From Chaenocephalus aceratus (lineage: Eukaryota > Chordata > Actinopteri > Perciformes > Channichthyidae), in assembly GCA_023974075.1 (NCBI GenBank), contig CM043800.1, positions 40,740,208 to 40,804,207 of the forward strand: 64,000 bases of DNA. Reading direction: 5' to 3'. Shown here one piece after another: positions 10,316 through 19,820 of this stretch. Each line of letters begins with the position of its first letter. Positions within the stretch are counted from its first letter, which is position 1. Position numbers and translations under genes: made by a program. The notes under the pieces are model-generated. The model was not told the DNA's origin. It ran no database searches and saw nothing but the letters and a program-made list of their open reading frames with translations.

Positions 10316-11198
10316 AGCTATCGTCAGCTAGCATCTCTTGCAAGCTGCTCTGTGGTGAAGCTCTCCCTTCTGGCTGCGTAATGGAGCGGAGCGGGCGTAG
10401 TTTATACTACGCAGGATCATATCTTTGGAACCCATTGGTCGATTTGGGTGATTGACACCTTTTCTGAACCAGTAGAGCCAATAGAATCGAGTGACAGTTA
10501 GTAAGTCCCGCTAAACACTTACGTCAAGTAGCGAGAGGTTTGCGTAAACAGCATGTGAGACAGCATTACCTCCGGACTGCAAAACTTTATAACTACTCTG
10601 CTGCCATGAATGTATGATAGACTATCAGGAACAATTCTAAAGTGACTAAGAGACATTGGATTAACCCTTAAACAGCGTTTTTATTCCCTTGAACAAGAGC
10701 TTGATCACAAAACAGCAACGGTAAGACATAATTATTGTATGGTTTGAAAACTGCTGTTTTTTTCCTTCTCTATTCGCTAGCTCAGTAAGTTTGTGTCCTA
10801 CAGTGATGATACTTATAACAAAAATAATCTGTGGAGTATCAGCGTTCAGATGATATGTAGTTTGTGCAGAAAATATTAAGTTGTAAAGATCGTTTTTGCT
10901 AGTTAGCACCGGAAGTAGCATCTGCCCGTTTAGCTAAGGGCTAATGCTAACGCTTCTTGTGAGACTTGTGTTTTGTTCTGTAAAAATGGTTCGTATTGTC
11001 AGTTAGCTGAGATTCTTCTCGTTAATCTGGTATAAGACATTAATAGGTTTTTAAATATTAAGATGCCCTGTGGCACAGTGTTGTGAAAAAAAAAAAACAG
11101 GGTCCCCGTCGGCGGGGACCTTCGGGCTTAACAGGTTAAGGCAATAAGGAACTGGTGCGGGGTAATACTAGGGTGCAGGGTGGGAGGGGAGATACGAA

Positions 11199-11525
11199 GT
11201 GACAATGGAAACGCTAGTAGGGAAGCGGAGGCTGTTGGTGGGGTGTACAATAAATGGAGTAAGGGTGAGAGCGCAAGAGCTAAGAGACAATGTAGTGACG
11301 GTCTCCTTTTTGCACCTGCCGGTGTATATCAATGATGGGGACATTCTGTCGAGATTGTGGGAGTGGGGGGTGAAACCAGCATCAAACATTATGAGGCGCT
11401 TTCTGCCGGGAAGAGATAGAATAGCAGATGGAACCCGCTTTCTGAGGGTTGTATTTAATGACAAGGTCCGATCCCTCCCATATTCCACCAAGTTTAACAC
11501 AGTGGGAGGATCGGAATACTTCAGA
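11199..11525 (+). pseudogene. LINE ORF1, middle part (RRM-like region)
   Basis: It encodes METLVGKRRLLVGCTINGV, TVSFLHLPVYINDGDIL, GVKPASNIMRRFLPGRDRIA and VRSLPYSTKFNTVGGSEYFR, typical of fish L1/Tx1 ORF1 upstream of the zinc knuckles. The MITE at 11526 interrupts it exactly after the codon AGA, which is duplicated at 12552-12554. Confidence 0.75.
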
Positions 11526-12551
11526 TGCCCCTTTCACACCAGCGCCTTTTCAGCTCCGGCTCGGAGCTAGAGCCTGAAAAGCGCCGGGTTTTCCTGTTCA
11601 CACCGCAGCGGCCCGGCTCTTAGCTCCGGAATCCGCTTCATTTCCAGCTCCAAAAAATTGTCGGTCCAGAGGCAAGAGCTTTGGAGCTAAGAGGCGACGT
11701 CGCTTACGTCTCTCTTACGTCAAGGCGTGCAGGAAACTAAACCCACCTCCCCTGAACATGGGTCGACTGCTATGCCTGCCTACAAGCAGTAGTGCTTATA
11801 AACACACTTTATAAAGTCAGGCAACACTAACCAGGCTTCTTGTGATTCTGTTTATTTGTACTTTACTTTGACCATCCGTTCACTGTTATCGATCATTGTG
11901 GAGAGAGGCAGACGTGTTGTTTTGTATTATTGCAGCTATCGGATGCAAGTAGTCAGTTTAGCTTCGGTTGCTATGCCAACATCACCCGTGTTATACCAGA
12001 GAAAACTTTCATAACAGCGTTGTGATACCAAACAGTGTCAATTCAGACTGACACACATTCACTTAGGCTAAGGGGAACTGGGGATATGCATCAGCTGCTT
12101 GTGTGAGTCGGACAGTGAATACTTTAGAGCGGCCGCTGCAGTGTGAGCTAACCGGGAGCTAACGGGAGAATAAACTCCCGTGGAAGAGCAGCCAGCACTG
12201 CAGCGGCCGGTAAATGCTGCTGCAGAAACACATTAATAAACAATGAACCACGGCACTCTGGAGCATAAGGTTGGAGAAGTCGTTATTCAATTTATTCTGG
12301 CTTCGTGTGATTAAAAGCAAACACGATCATCGACCCGACGCAGTTGTTTGTTGTTGTTGTGAGCGCCGTAATGGCTTCCGTTGGGGAGCAAATCAGCGAT
12401 GTAAACGGTGACGTCATGACGCAGCAGGGGCAGCTCTGGGGCGCCAGTGGGCGGTGTGAACAAAGCGGGAGCTGAAAAGGGAAACCGGAGCTGAACCAGA
12501 AAAGCTCCCGCTCGGAGCTAGAAACTGAAAAGTGCTGGTGTGAAAGCCGTA
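11526..12551. mobile_element. MITE (Harbinger-like) splitting LINE ORF1
   Basis: Inverted ends contain CTTTCACACCAGC ... GCTGGTGTGAAAG, followed inward by TTTTCAG/CTGAAAA. A 3-bp duplication AGA (11523-11525, 12552-12554) fits: excising the element plus one AGA restores the ORF1 frame exactly (TTC AGA GTC ATA). Confidence 0.8.
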
Positions 12552-12715
12552 AGAGTCATACACGACAACCAGGAGAGAGTCTGCAGAAAATGCAATAAAG
12601 CGGGACATATGATGAAGGAATGCCCAGAGGTAATGTGTTATGAGTGCAAGAAAATGGGGCATTGCGCAGCTAACTGTGGCGAACAGGGCGGGGGAGGAGC
12701 GGGAGAGTGGAAATG
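12552..12715 (+). pseudogene. LINE ORF1, CCHC zinc-knuckle part
   Basis: It continues the interrupted frame with RVIHDNQERVCRKCNKAGH and then two knuckles of C-x2-C-x4-H-x4-C spacing (CRKCNKAGHMMKEC and CYECKKMGHCAANC). It stops at 12714 in a Gly-rich context. Confidence 0.85.
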
Positions 12716-13748
12716 AGGAGAGGATGGATGAGGAGGTGACTGTGGGTGGGGGGGGGTGAAGCTGGGGAAAAAAGACCACGAGAGGGTGGGAGTGATGATG
12801 ATGAGGATGTGATGTTAAATGAAGGAGAGGAGGTTGCGGCCAATGCGGGGGGGGGGTAGGAGTGTGGAGTATGCTGTGGAGAGGAAGGATAAAAAGAGGA
12901 TGAAGGGGAGTGAGAATGAGGGAGAAGAAGCTGAAGATGTGGGAATTAGGAGGGAAAAGGATGGTAAGGTTGAGATGGAGGAGACTGAGGAGGGGGTGAG
13001 GGGGTGAGGAAGTAAGGGAGGGAGGGGGAAAGGATGTAGAGCCTGGGATGGAGGAGGAAGTGGAGGATAGCGTGGATGAGGAAAAGGAGAAGCAGTGTCT
13101 GAAAGAGGAAGAGTTAATGAGAGTGAAGAGGGTGGATGAGGAAAGAGCGGAGGAGGAGGGAACGGAGGACTGGAAGGTGATAAACATAATATAGGGGTGA
13201 TTAATAAAAAGGGTAAGTGGGTGGAAAGCAAGAAAGATGTGCATCGCCTCACGCTAACGCAAAGGCCGTATGGAAAAAGGAGGGGAGAAACGGTGGGGGA
13301 GGAGGAGTGGGAATGGACAAAGGCATGGGCGATATTTGAGACGCGGAAAGATGTGGAAAAGGGAATATGGGATTAAGAGTAATTGATGGGTGTAATGTAT
13401 GACAAAAGTCTGCGATGGTTTGAATATTTGTCTGCTATATTTGAGAATGCTTGAGGTAAGCTGAGAGTGTGGTCTGCATGATTATGTTTTTGCGTTCTGA
13501 TGTGTTATTGATATGCAGGAGTGAGGAGATGGGGAGTAATGTTTTTTCGTATGAAATAGAAAGTAGATTATGTGTATATGTGTATATTGAAGGAATATGC
13601 ATGAAAGCTGAGATTGTGTTATTGATTTGGTTGAAAGCCTTGGGGTGCTTTCTTTTTGGGGATCAGTAAGGTGGTGATTATGTGTTCAAATGTAACTATG
13701 TTTATATTTTTCTAATAAAAAAAAAAAGAAATAAATTTTAAAAAAAAG
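12716..13748 (+). repeat. LINE 3' region: purine-rich low complexity, then A-tail
   Basis: From 12716 to 13190 the plus strand is almost pure purine (GAGGA/GGGTGA runs), so the minus strand shows long artefactual Ser/Pro frames. From 13200 to 13748 it is AT-rich and ends in an A-rich tail. No RT motif was found. Confidence 0.7.
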
Positions 13749-13856
13749 TTCATCGGTGAGTTTTCTGTTTTGTCTTTGTTATCACCTAGCCTTGAAATAA
13801 AGGAATTTTTCACTTTATTCTGCATTTGGGTCCTGCCTGCTTCACACACCGTAACA
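13749..13856 (+). repeat. 5' LTR, right part
   Basis: It resumes the LTR with TCATCGGTGAGTTTTCTG, matching 15749-15854, and ends GTAACA. An AATAAA signal lies near 13795. Confidence 0.92.
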
Positions 13857-13872
13857 TTACGAACCGACCATT

Positions 13873-15246
13873 ATGGACCCAGCAGACTCAGACCATTTTA
13901 TGCTACAGGCGGAATGTCTTGGATACTCTCTGGAGTACATTTTTTATACGTGGAAAGGCACCTCATCTAGACGGGGTAGAGAGGCTGCGTTGAAGGAGGC
14001 ACGTCAGGAGGTTGATCGCAAGCCCTGGCTCTGGAGCTTGTTTTCCTCACGTAGCCCCGAGTGCCAGTCTTCATGTTCTGACCCTTTCTTGGGGTCTGGT
14101 CTGGCGTTTGGAGGTCCACGAAGCCTCCAAAAGACTCCTAAGAGACGCAAGGCCAGGGTTCCAGCCCCAGTTCCGGCTCCAGAACCGGCCTACAAGGCCA
14201 TGGATCCATGCACCAGTACCGGCCCACTCAGCCATACTTCCATTCTCCATTACCTGGCTTACACAGCCAGGGTCCAGGCTTCCGCTCCGCGCCCAGCAGC
14301 AGTGGTTCCGACTCCAGAACCGGTCCCCACAGCCATGGTTCCGGCTCCAGAAACCGACCCATGCAGCCATGGTCCCTGCTACAGAACCGGCCCACACAGC
14401 CATGGTCCCAGCCCCAGTCATGGCCCCAGCAGCCATGGCTCCGGCCCCAGCAGCCATGGTTCCGGCTTCAGTACCGGCCCAGTAGCCATGGTCCCAACTC
14501 CAGTTTCGGCTCCAGGACTGGCTCTCCAGCCGAGCCGGGGGTCCTGCCAGCTCCTTGTCCTGTCTCGTTGGAGGCCCCGCCGACTACTCTCCTGCCGGGG
14601 GTCCTGCCAACCCTATGTCCTGTCCTGTCCTGTTGGAGGTCCCGCCGTCTACTCTCCTGCCGGGGGTCCTGCCAACCCTGTGTCCTGTCTCGTTGGAGAC
14701 CCCGCCAACTACTCTCCTGCCGGGGGTCCTGCCAACCCTATGTCCTGTCCCGTTGGAGGTCCCGCCATCTACTCTCCTGCCGGGGGTCCTGCGCCGTTGG
14801 AGGCCCCGCCGACTACTCTCCTGCCGGGGGTCCTGCCAACCCTGTGTCCTGTCTCGTTGGAGGTCCCGCCGTCAACTTCTCCTGCCGGGGTTCCTGCCGG
14901 TCCTGTGTCCTGTGCCGTTGGAGGCTCCGCCGACTGCTCTCCTGGCCGGGGTCCCTGCCAACCCTGTGTCCTGTGCCGTTGGAGGCCCCGCCGACTACTC
15001 TTCTACCGGGGGTCCTGCCAACCCCGTGTCCTGTTCGTTGGAGGCCTCGACATTACATGTCTCGCGGGGGTCCTGCCAACTCCTTGTCCCTCTTCCGTGG
15101 GGAATCTTGCCGACAACTGTCCCACCGGCTCTGGTTACTGTCCGGTCCAACACCGTCTCCTGCCCGGTCCCCTGAGAGCTGTGGTCTTCGCCCCTCCTCG
15201 AACTCTGCCTTGCCCCCGGGCCGTCCGCCCGAGAACCCCTTGTTGA
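13873..15246 (+). CDS. Gag-like proline-rich repeat protein of the LTR element
   Basis: An open frame of 457 codons starts 17 bases after the 5' LTR, where a primer-binding site is expected. The start MDPADSD resembles gag starts of fish Gypsy elements. Residues 1-90 have a charged, non-repetitive composition. After that come proline/alanine-rich runs (APVPAPEP) and a repeat region encoded by a ~58-bp minisatellite (14540-15060). No zinc knuckle or protease motif is visible. Two overlapping frames over the same repeat are also long, so only the first ~100 residues look like conserved coding sequence. Function unknown; probably a degenerate gag. Confidence 0.55.
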   Translation: MDPADSDHFMLQAECLGYSLEYIFYTWKGTSSRRGREAALKEARQEVDRKPWLWSLFSSRSPECQSSCSDPFLGSGLAFGGPRSLQKTPKRRKARVPAPVPAPEPAYKAMDPCTSTGPLSHTSILHYLAYTARVQASAPRPAAVVPTPEPVPTAMVPAPETDPCSHGPCYRTGPHSHGPSPSHGPSSHGSGPSSHGSGFSTGPVAMVPTPVSAPGLALQPSRGSCQLLVLSRWRPRRLLSCRGSCQPYVLSCPVGGPAVYSPAGGPANPVSCLVGDPANYSPAGGPANPMSCPVGGPAIYSPAGGPAPLEAPPTTLLPGVLPTLCPVSLEVPPSTSPAGVPAGPVSCAVGGSADCSPGRGPCQPCVLCRWRPRRLLFYRGSCQPRVLFVGGLDITCLAGVLPTPCPSSVGNLADNCPTGSGYCPVQHRLLPGPLRAVVFAPPRTLPCPRAVRPRTPC

Positions 15247-15400
15247 ACTCTGCCTTGCCCCCGGGCCGTCTGCCGAATTCCCCTTTTTGAACTCTGCTTT
15301 GCCCCCGGGCCGTCCGCCCGAGATCCCTTCCTGGTCCTCTGCTTTGCCCCCGGGCCGTCCGCCCGAGATCCCTTCCTGGTCCTCTGCTGTGCCCCTGGGT
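14540..15400 (+). repeat. GC-rich coding minisatellite in the LTR element
   Basis: About nine copies of a ~58-bp unit occur at 14540-15060, each with CGTTGGAGG, CCCCGCCGACTACTCTCCTG and GGGGGTCCTGCCAACCC. They are followed by four copies of a ~54-bp unit containing TTGCCCCCGGGCCGTC (15200-15400). Confidence 0.9.
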
Positions 15401-15480
15401 TGTCAGCCCAGACCCGTCCTCCGGACCCCCTCCACCCACCCGTCTGGAATCCGTCCCTTTTGGGGGGGGGGGGGTGGTTC

Positions 15481-15854
15481 TGTCACGATCTTTCTTTATG
15501 GTGTTTTGTCTTGTCTATATCTGTTTTTGGTTTCTGTCTGCGTTGTGATTTGTCTTGTTTAGATCTGTCCTGTGGTTCCCTGTCGTTAGTTTCCCTGGTG
15601 TGTCTGATTACCCGATTGTGTTCACCTGTGGCCCCTGTGTTTTCTCCTCCCTCCTCACCTGTGTCTTGTTTGTGTGATTAGTCTTGTCTGTATTTAAGTT
15701 CTGGTTTTTCTGTCTGTCTTTGTCGGTTCGTCTTGTGTCATGACTAGTTCGTCGGTGAGTGTTCTGTTTTGTCTTGTTTATCACCTAGCCTTGAAATAAA
15801 GGAATTTTCACTTTATTCTGCATTTCGGTCCTGCCTGCTTCACACACCGTAACA
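15481..15854 (+). repeat. 3' LTR
   Basis: An uninterrupted 374-bp copy with TG...CA ends, an AATAAA near 15796 and the flanking GCTTTG duplication. Confidence 0.93.
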
Positions 15855-16032
15855 GCTTTGATTGGATTTCTTACATTGCGATGTGTTCAGTTACATTAAA
15901 CAGTATTACCACAATAACTAGTTATTGGAGCAGCAAAACATACAGTATATATCTAATGTGAGCAGTGAGATTACAATATTTGATGCATTGCATAATTATT
16001 ATTTTTTTTAAGCTAAAGCTATAATCTAGGAC

Positions 16033-16338
16033 CAGTGGTTCCCAACCAGGGGTTGTCAAAGTTTAAGAAAGGACAAGCAAGTGTCAGAGCGTCTCAATAA
16101 AAGCTCTAGTCTTAACAAACATGTTGAAACTGCTATAATAAGTGTAAAGGTTCAAGATTAAATGCATTTGTATTAAGGGTGACTTATCAACTAAGGAGCA
16201 GTTTGGTTAAATACAATTAGAAAAGTGTTTGAAAAGAAACAATTTTAGGGCGCCTCATCACAGATGAGTGAGGGGGCTCTTATAGAATGGAGACGGAGCT
16301 CAAGAGGTAAATGAGACGAAAAAGGTTGGGAACCTCTG
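16033..16338. mobile_element. hAT-type MITE
   Basis: The ends are CAGTGGTTCCCAACC and GGTTGGGAACCTCTG. The flanks ATCTAGGAC and ATCTAGAC suggest an 8-bp duplication with one inserted base. Confidence 0.75.
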
Positions 16339-16379
16339 ATCTAGACAATTCAACTTACTTTGTATAAACCTGCTTTTCT

Positions 16380-16479
16380 NNNNNNNNNNNNNNNNNNNNN
16401 NNNNNNNNNNNNNNNNNNNNNNNNNNNNNNNNNNNNNNNNNNNNNNNNNNNNNNNNNNNNNNNNNNNNNNNNNNNNNNN
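16380..16479. other. Assembly gap (100 N)
   Basis: A run of exactly 100 N marks a scaffold join. The true distance is unknown. Confidence 1.
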
Positions 16480-17145
16480 TACAAATATTTGTATATATAT
16501 ATATAAGTTTTCAGAGTAATTGTTTCCAACAGAATATTTTGTGATGTCATTTTGTTGAACCTGTTTGATTGGAAAATGTTAGAAACAATCTGTAAAATAA
16601 CAGTATTCTAGCTGTAGAACTTTAGGTTCTGTATTTATGTTGGTGTAATATCATACAAATCTAATAAAAAAAATATTTAAAAAACAGTGTTTCTCATCAG
16701 AACTTTATTTAAGGTATTTGAATGTAACATTTTAATACAATGGATTTTGAAAAGAGAGGAAAGTGTTTTCCTGTAAAATCTTTAAGGACAATTCCTGTAT
16801 ATTAATTGCTTTTGCACTTTATTTCAGTTTTCTTACTTTAACGTTATGGTTTCATGTTTGGCAGCCTGCTGCTGCCAGTCATTTGACCGTTTTTGTACGG
16901 GTTTTTTGTCCGTAGAAGTTTTAGTGCTGTACTTTTATTAAAGGTTATTGACTGTAAAAAGAGCAGATAAACCTGTAAAATATACAACTGTAAAATAACA
17001 GTATTTCACTGCTGAACTTTAAGTTCTGTCACTTTATTGAAGGTGTTTGACCGTACTAATTTACTTTACAGCTAATACAATAGCACAGATTGTTCAGAAT
17101 ATTAGTATGAGAAAAAAAACGACACCCTGTATCCTTAGATAGAGG
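16480..17145. repeat. Diverged local repeats and L2-tail relic
   Basis: Blocks CTGTAAAATAACAGTATT...AACTTTA(G/A)GTTCTGT recur at 16590 and 16986. Bases 17067-17145 (AGCACAGATTGTTCAGAATA and on) match 22540-22590 and 43058-43110, part of the L2 3' region. Confidence 0.55.
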
Positions 17146-17300
17146 GATAGACAATATTCAAGTTCTAACAACTAATGTATGTCTGGAGGCCCAAACAAAG
17201 ACCAGTTTCCTCTGTATGCCTGAGCCTGTGTTTTTCCTGTAGAAAGCGCCCTCTCATGGGGACAGCCTGCAATTTAATTAATGTTTTTTTTTTTACAGTG
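17146..17300 (+). repeat. Dispersed repeat shared with 25555-25690
   Basis: GACAATATTCAAGTTC, GTCTGGAGGCCCAAACAAAG and CCTGCAATTTAATTAATG are shared in the same direction with the region 3' of the plus-strand lectin. The copy here carries an additional ~20-bp block with AGCGCCCTCTC. Confidence 0.7.
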
Positions 17301-17454
17301 GAAGTAGTTATAACCATACTGTTTCAATCACATTAGTATGCATAGAAAGTGACATGTGGACACGCCCCCAATTATGCAAATTAGCGAAGTCCGTCTCCCA
17401 TTGGCCAATGAGCTAAGTCCCGCCTCCCATTGTCCCGCCCCCCATTCTTTGATG

Positions 17455-17825
17455 TGTGTGTTATCAGATTGAAGTGAAAGGCCCCCCGGCGTAGTTCTTT
17501 GATGTACTGTATAAGTGCTCTCTTTAAAGTTAAGGTATTTGACCCTTGCCCCTGAGAGTTGAGTAATTAGCCCTGTAATCAGATAGGATTGAAATGCCCC
17601 AGGCAGTCCCTTTGTTGTATAGTTATTTGATGTATTGATTAAGACAGTCTCTATGAAGTTAAGGTATTTGACCCCTGCCCCTGAGAGTTGAATAATTAGC
17701 CTTGCAATCAGATATCAGTGAAAAGCCCCAGGCAGTCCCTTTTGTTGTCTAGTTATTTCATGTATTGATTAAGCCAGTCTCTTTGAAGTTATTTGACCCC
17801 TGCCCCTCAGAGTTGTGTAATTAGC
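17455..17825 (+). repeat. Tandem repeat, ~124-bp unit, 3 copies
   Basis: Units begin near 17455, 17578 and 17703. Each has ATCAGAT...TGAA(A)TGCCCCAGGC-like, TATTTGATGTATTGATTAAG and GACCCCTGCCCCTGAGAGTT blocks. Non-coding. Confidence 0.85.
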
Positions 17826-17989
17826 ATTCTGATGTATGCCCTTTGATGTTAATCTCTGTACAAGTGCCTACCCTCCCAGCCTCCCTCCTTTGCCCCACCC
17901 CTCCTGAGGCTATGGCCAGCAGAGGAGTGTATAGAGATATGCTCAAAACTAAATAAAAAAAAAAGACAAACAATTCAGTTTACCAAGTC

Positions 17990-18280
17990 ACCTTTTTCAA
18001 AAAAGAAAAATGGATGAGAGACGTCTCGATAAGGTTTAATCATCGAGAGGCCTGTGTAACAACTTACCACCATCCGTCTGAAGTGCCAGTCAATAATCGA
18101 ATGCAGTATCTGGGCCAGGTTCAGAGTACAGCCAAAAGATCTGTGCACAAACTTATCTCGCGCCCTCTTTTTGGTCATGGACGCGTTCGTGGGGGTTGGA
18201 GGAGGGGCTCTGTGAGGAAGTGGCAGATTTTCCCCCCCGTTGTGTAATTTCAAATTCTAGCTCACTCGAGATGGTTTCTC
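17990..18280 (-). repeat. Relic related to the TTAA MITE at 57861
   Basis: GGAGGAGGGGCTCTGTGAGGAAG and TTCAAATTCTAGCTCACTCGAG resemble 58225-58315 of the TTAA-flanked MITE. The ends are degraded. Confidence 0.5.
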
Positions 18281-18294
18281 CAAAATGACAGGTT

Positions 18295-18418
18295 TGCATC
18301 CATTAAAGTGTAACTAAAAGTATCTTAGTAACACAAGAAAAGAGAATAAAGCATTGATGTCAACAAAACTGGATTGCTCCAATGAAATAATAAATAAATA
18401 ATTTCAAAAAAGTGCTTT
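18295..18418 (+). repeat. Left inverted terminal repeat of the unrecognised element
   Basis: Starts TGCATCCATTAAAGTGTAAC and ends near AAAAAAGTGCTT. Its reverse complement aligns with 20308-20432 at roughly 85% by eye. Confidence 0.75.
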
Positions 18419-18439
18419 TAAAGAAAATGTATTAAGATA

Positions 18440-19110
18440 AAGTATTTTATTTTCAGAAATGTTACATAAAAAGTGTATCTTACAGTTCCTTTGTGAGAGA
18501 ATTACACACAAATCTGCAGAATGTCACTAAAAAGTTTTACGCAGTGACTGACATTCTGTATGGGGGTTCACACCTGAGCTGCTGCAGGGGGAGGGCGTTG
18601 AAAAGGGGGTGAGTATGTTTGGCTCTCGGGGGGATGGTGTGTTAAGAGTCAGATTCTTAACGAAATCTTTACACATAAATATGCCGAGTGTCTGTAAAAA
18701 GTCTTAAAATCAAAAAACTTGCCTTTTTAGAGTCAGAATCGAAATCTCCTCAAACAGAGTACTTCATGGTAGTGGTCCGCTTTTATATACAAAAGTGTAT
18801 CTTTTCAGTAACTTTCTCAGAGAATTTAGGCATAAATCTGTCAAATGTTCAAAACAGCCTTATTTTCACTGAAATAGCCTCAAAATCACAAACTGACATT
18901 AAGAGTCAGATGCTTGACGAAATCTACTAAAACAAAGTACTTCTTTATCTACTTTTCAGCTTTTATACACAAAAGTGTATCTTTCAGTATCTTTTTGAGA
19001 GAATTAAGCATAAATCTGTCAAATGTTCAAAACTGCCTTGTTTCACTGAATTAGCCACAAAATCACAAACTGCCATTAAGAGTCGAATGCTTTACGAAAT
19101 CTAATAAAAC
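18440..19110 (+). repeat. Tandem ~177-bp repeats in the unrecognised element
   Basis: Successive units share AAAAGTGTATCTTWCAGT, GAGAGAATTA, AAATCTGTCAAATGTTCAAAA, and TAAGAGTCRRATGCTT. The first unit (18460) is the most diverged. They lie directly upstream of the first promoter-like module. Confidence 0.75.
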
Positions 19111-19121
19111 AGAGTACTTTC

Positions 19122-19196
19122 TACAGATGACTCCTCCCACTCAACGCAAGAAGTCCCACCCCACTCAGCAAATCATATAAAACTAAGGACCCCACT
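19122..19196 (+). promoter_or_regulatory. Promoter-like module 1 (TATA-type)
   Basis: It reads GACTCCTCCCACTCAACG, an ACCCCACTCA block, and the TATA-like CATATAAAACTAAGGACCCC. The module recurs at 19868-19946 in the same order and direction. About 40 bases after the TATA-like box an ATG opens a short frame. Confidence 0.5.
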
Positions 19197-19316
19197 AAAA
19201 CGACCGTTGAAAACTAGCCATGGATCTGAGAAAAACCAAGTCTCTGCAGCCTGGAGCAAACGCCTGGAGGACCCCCATCCTCTAAAACAATCTGGACACC
19301 CGATCTCGACAGTGCT

Positions 19317-19820
19317 ATGGCTGACATTGATATGGCTGACACTGATATGTATCAATCTCCATCTACTCCATCCGAGTCTCCAGGGGAATCAACAACTTGG
19401 GGTTCATTCGGTTCAATACGGCCATTCGGGACGCTCTACAACCAAGGTGTCATACGTCACATATAGTGACATAAGATATTTGCAAAGAAAAGCAAAGAAA
19501 CACAGACAGCTTGCGAGATCAAAGAAGAGATTTCACCGCCGCCCCTCAATGTGGAGGAAGAAGGAGTTATTCCCCCGCTGCCAGAAGTGAGAAGAGTCCT
19601 GACAAGCACCGTCTGGGAAACTAAAAGCGGACCATCGGGGCGATGGTATTACCGCGCAAGCCGTTTGGTGATGCTGGGGAAGGACCCCTCTGATGATTTT
19701 GTTTTGGAGTATTTCAACTCTACATGCGGGGTTTTTCAGACATCCTTGCGGGTGCCTCTGACTGCTTGGCTGAAAATGATTGATGGAAAAGCTACAAAGC
19801 TTAAAGAACTTTTTTAACAG
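19317..19820 (+). pseudogene. Unrecognised reading frame of the ITR element (interrupted)
   Basis: A frame opening with MADIDMADTDMYQSPS runs to two consecutive stops (TAG TGA, 19461-19466). It then continues in the same frame to TAA at 19815 through PPLPEVRRVLTSTVWE, GRWYYRASRLVMLGK, DDFVLEYFNSTCGVF and VPLTAWLKMIDGKA. Composition is protein-like (acidic Ser/Pro-rich start, basic middle, aromatic C-terminal part). The last ~65 residues faintly recall a PC4-like single-strand DNA-binding fold, but this is a guess. The interruption suggests decay. Confidence 0.4.

Larger units (their letters stand above)
8120..11135 (-). mobile_element. piggyBac element inside the LINE, internally deleted
   Basis: TTAA at 8116-8119 and 11136-11139 flank inverted ends CCTGTTAAACCCCGA and TTCGGGCTTAACAGG. 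On the minus strand it carries a piggyBac acidic N-terminus (10215-10315) and the Cys-rich C-terminus (9408-9725), but no DDE/D catalytic core. A (GT)n array of about 430 bp lies at its left end. Length 3016 bp. Confidence 0.93.
7472..13748 (+). mobile_element. L1/Tx1-like LINE carrying ORF1 only, inserted in the 5' LTR
   Basis: The element runs from a GGTACGGAAAAG start to an A-rich tail (AATAAAAAAAAAAAG, 13716-13748). It carries an ORF1-type gene with two CCHC knuckles but no endonuclease or reverse transcriptase frame between ORF1 and the tail. It is interrupted by a piggyBac element (8120-11135) and a MITE (11526-12551). Removing both leaves about 2.2 kb. Confidence 0.8.
7163..15854 (+). 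mobile_element. Non-autonomous LTR retrotransposon (Gypsy-like), split by nested insertions
   Basis: Both LTRs begin TGTCACGATCTTTC and end CACACACCGTAACA. A 6-bp duplication GCTTTG flanks the whole (7157-7162 and 15855-15860). The 5' LTR is interrupted at about 7471 by a LINE of 6.3 kb and resumes at 13749. The internal region (13857-15480) encodes one gag-like, proline-rich frame and no protease, RT or integrase. A G-run at 15463-15475 lies just before the 3' LTR in the polypurine-tract position. Without insertions it would be about 2.4 kb. Confidence 0.92.

Noticed and set aside
12414..13252. A 276-codon and a 145-codon minus-strand Ser/Pro/Phe-rich frame
   Set aside because: They are antisense to the purine-rich low-complexity 3' part of the LINE and cross the MITE boundary at 12551; composition explains the lack of stops.
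14071..14457. Ala/Gly-rich minus-strand frame over the LTR element
   Set aside because: It mirrors the GC-rich coding repeat on the plus strand; no conserved motif.
16350..16550. Frame spanning the N gap
   Set aside because: It consists mainly of unknown residues.
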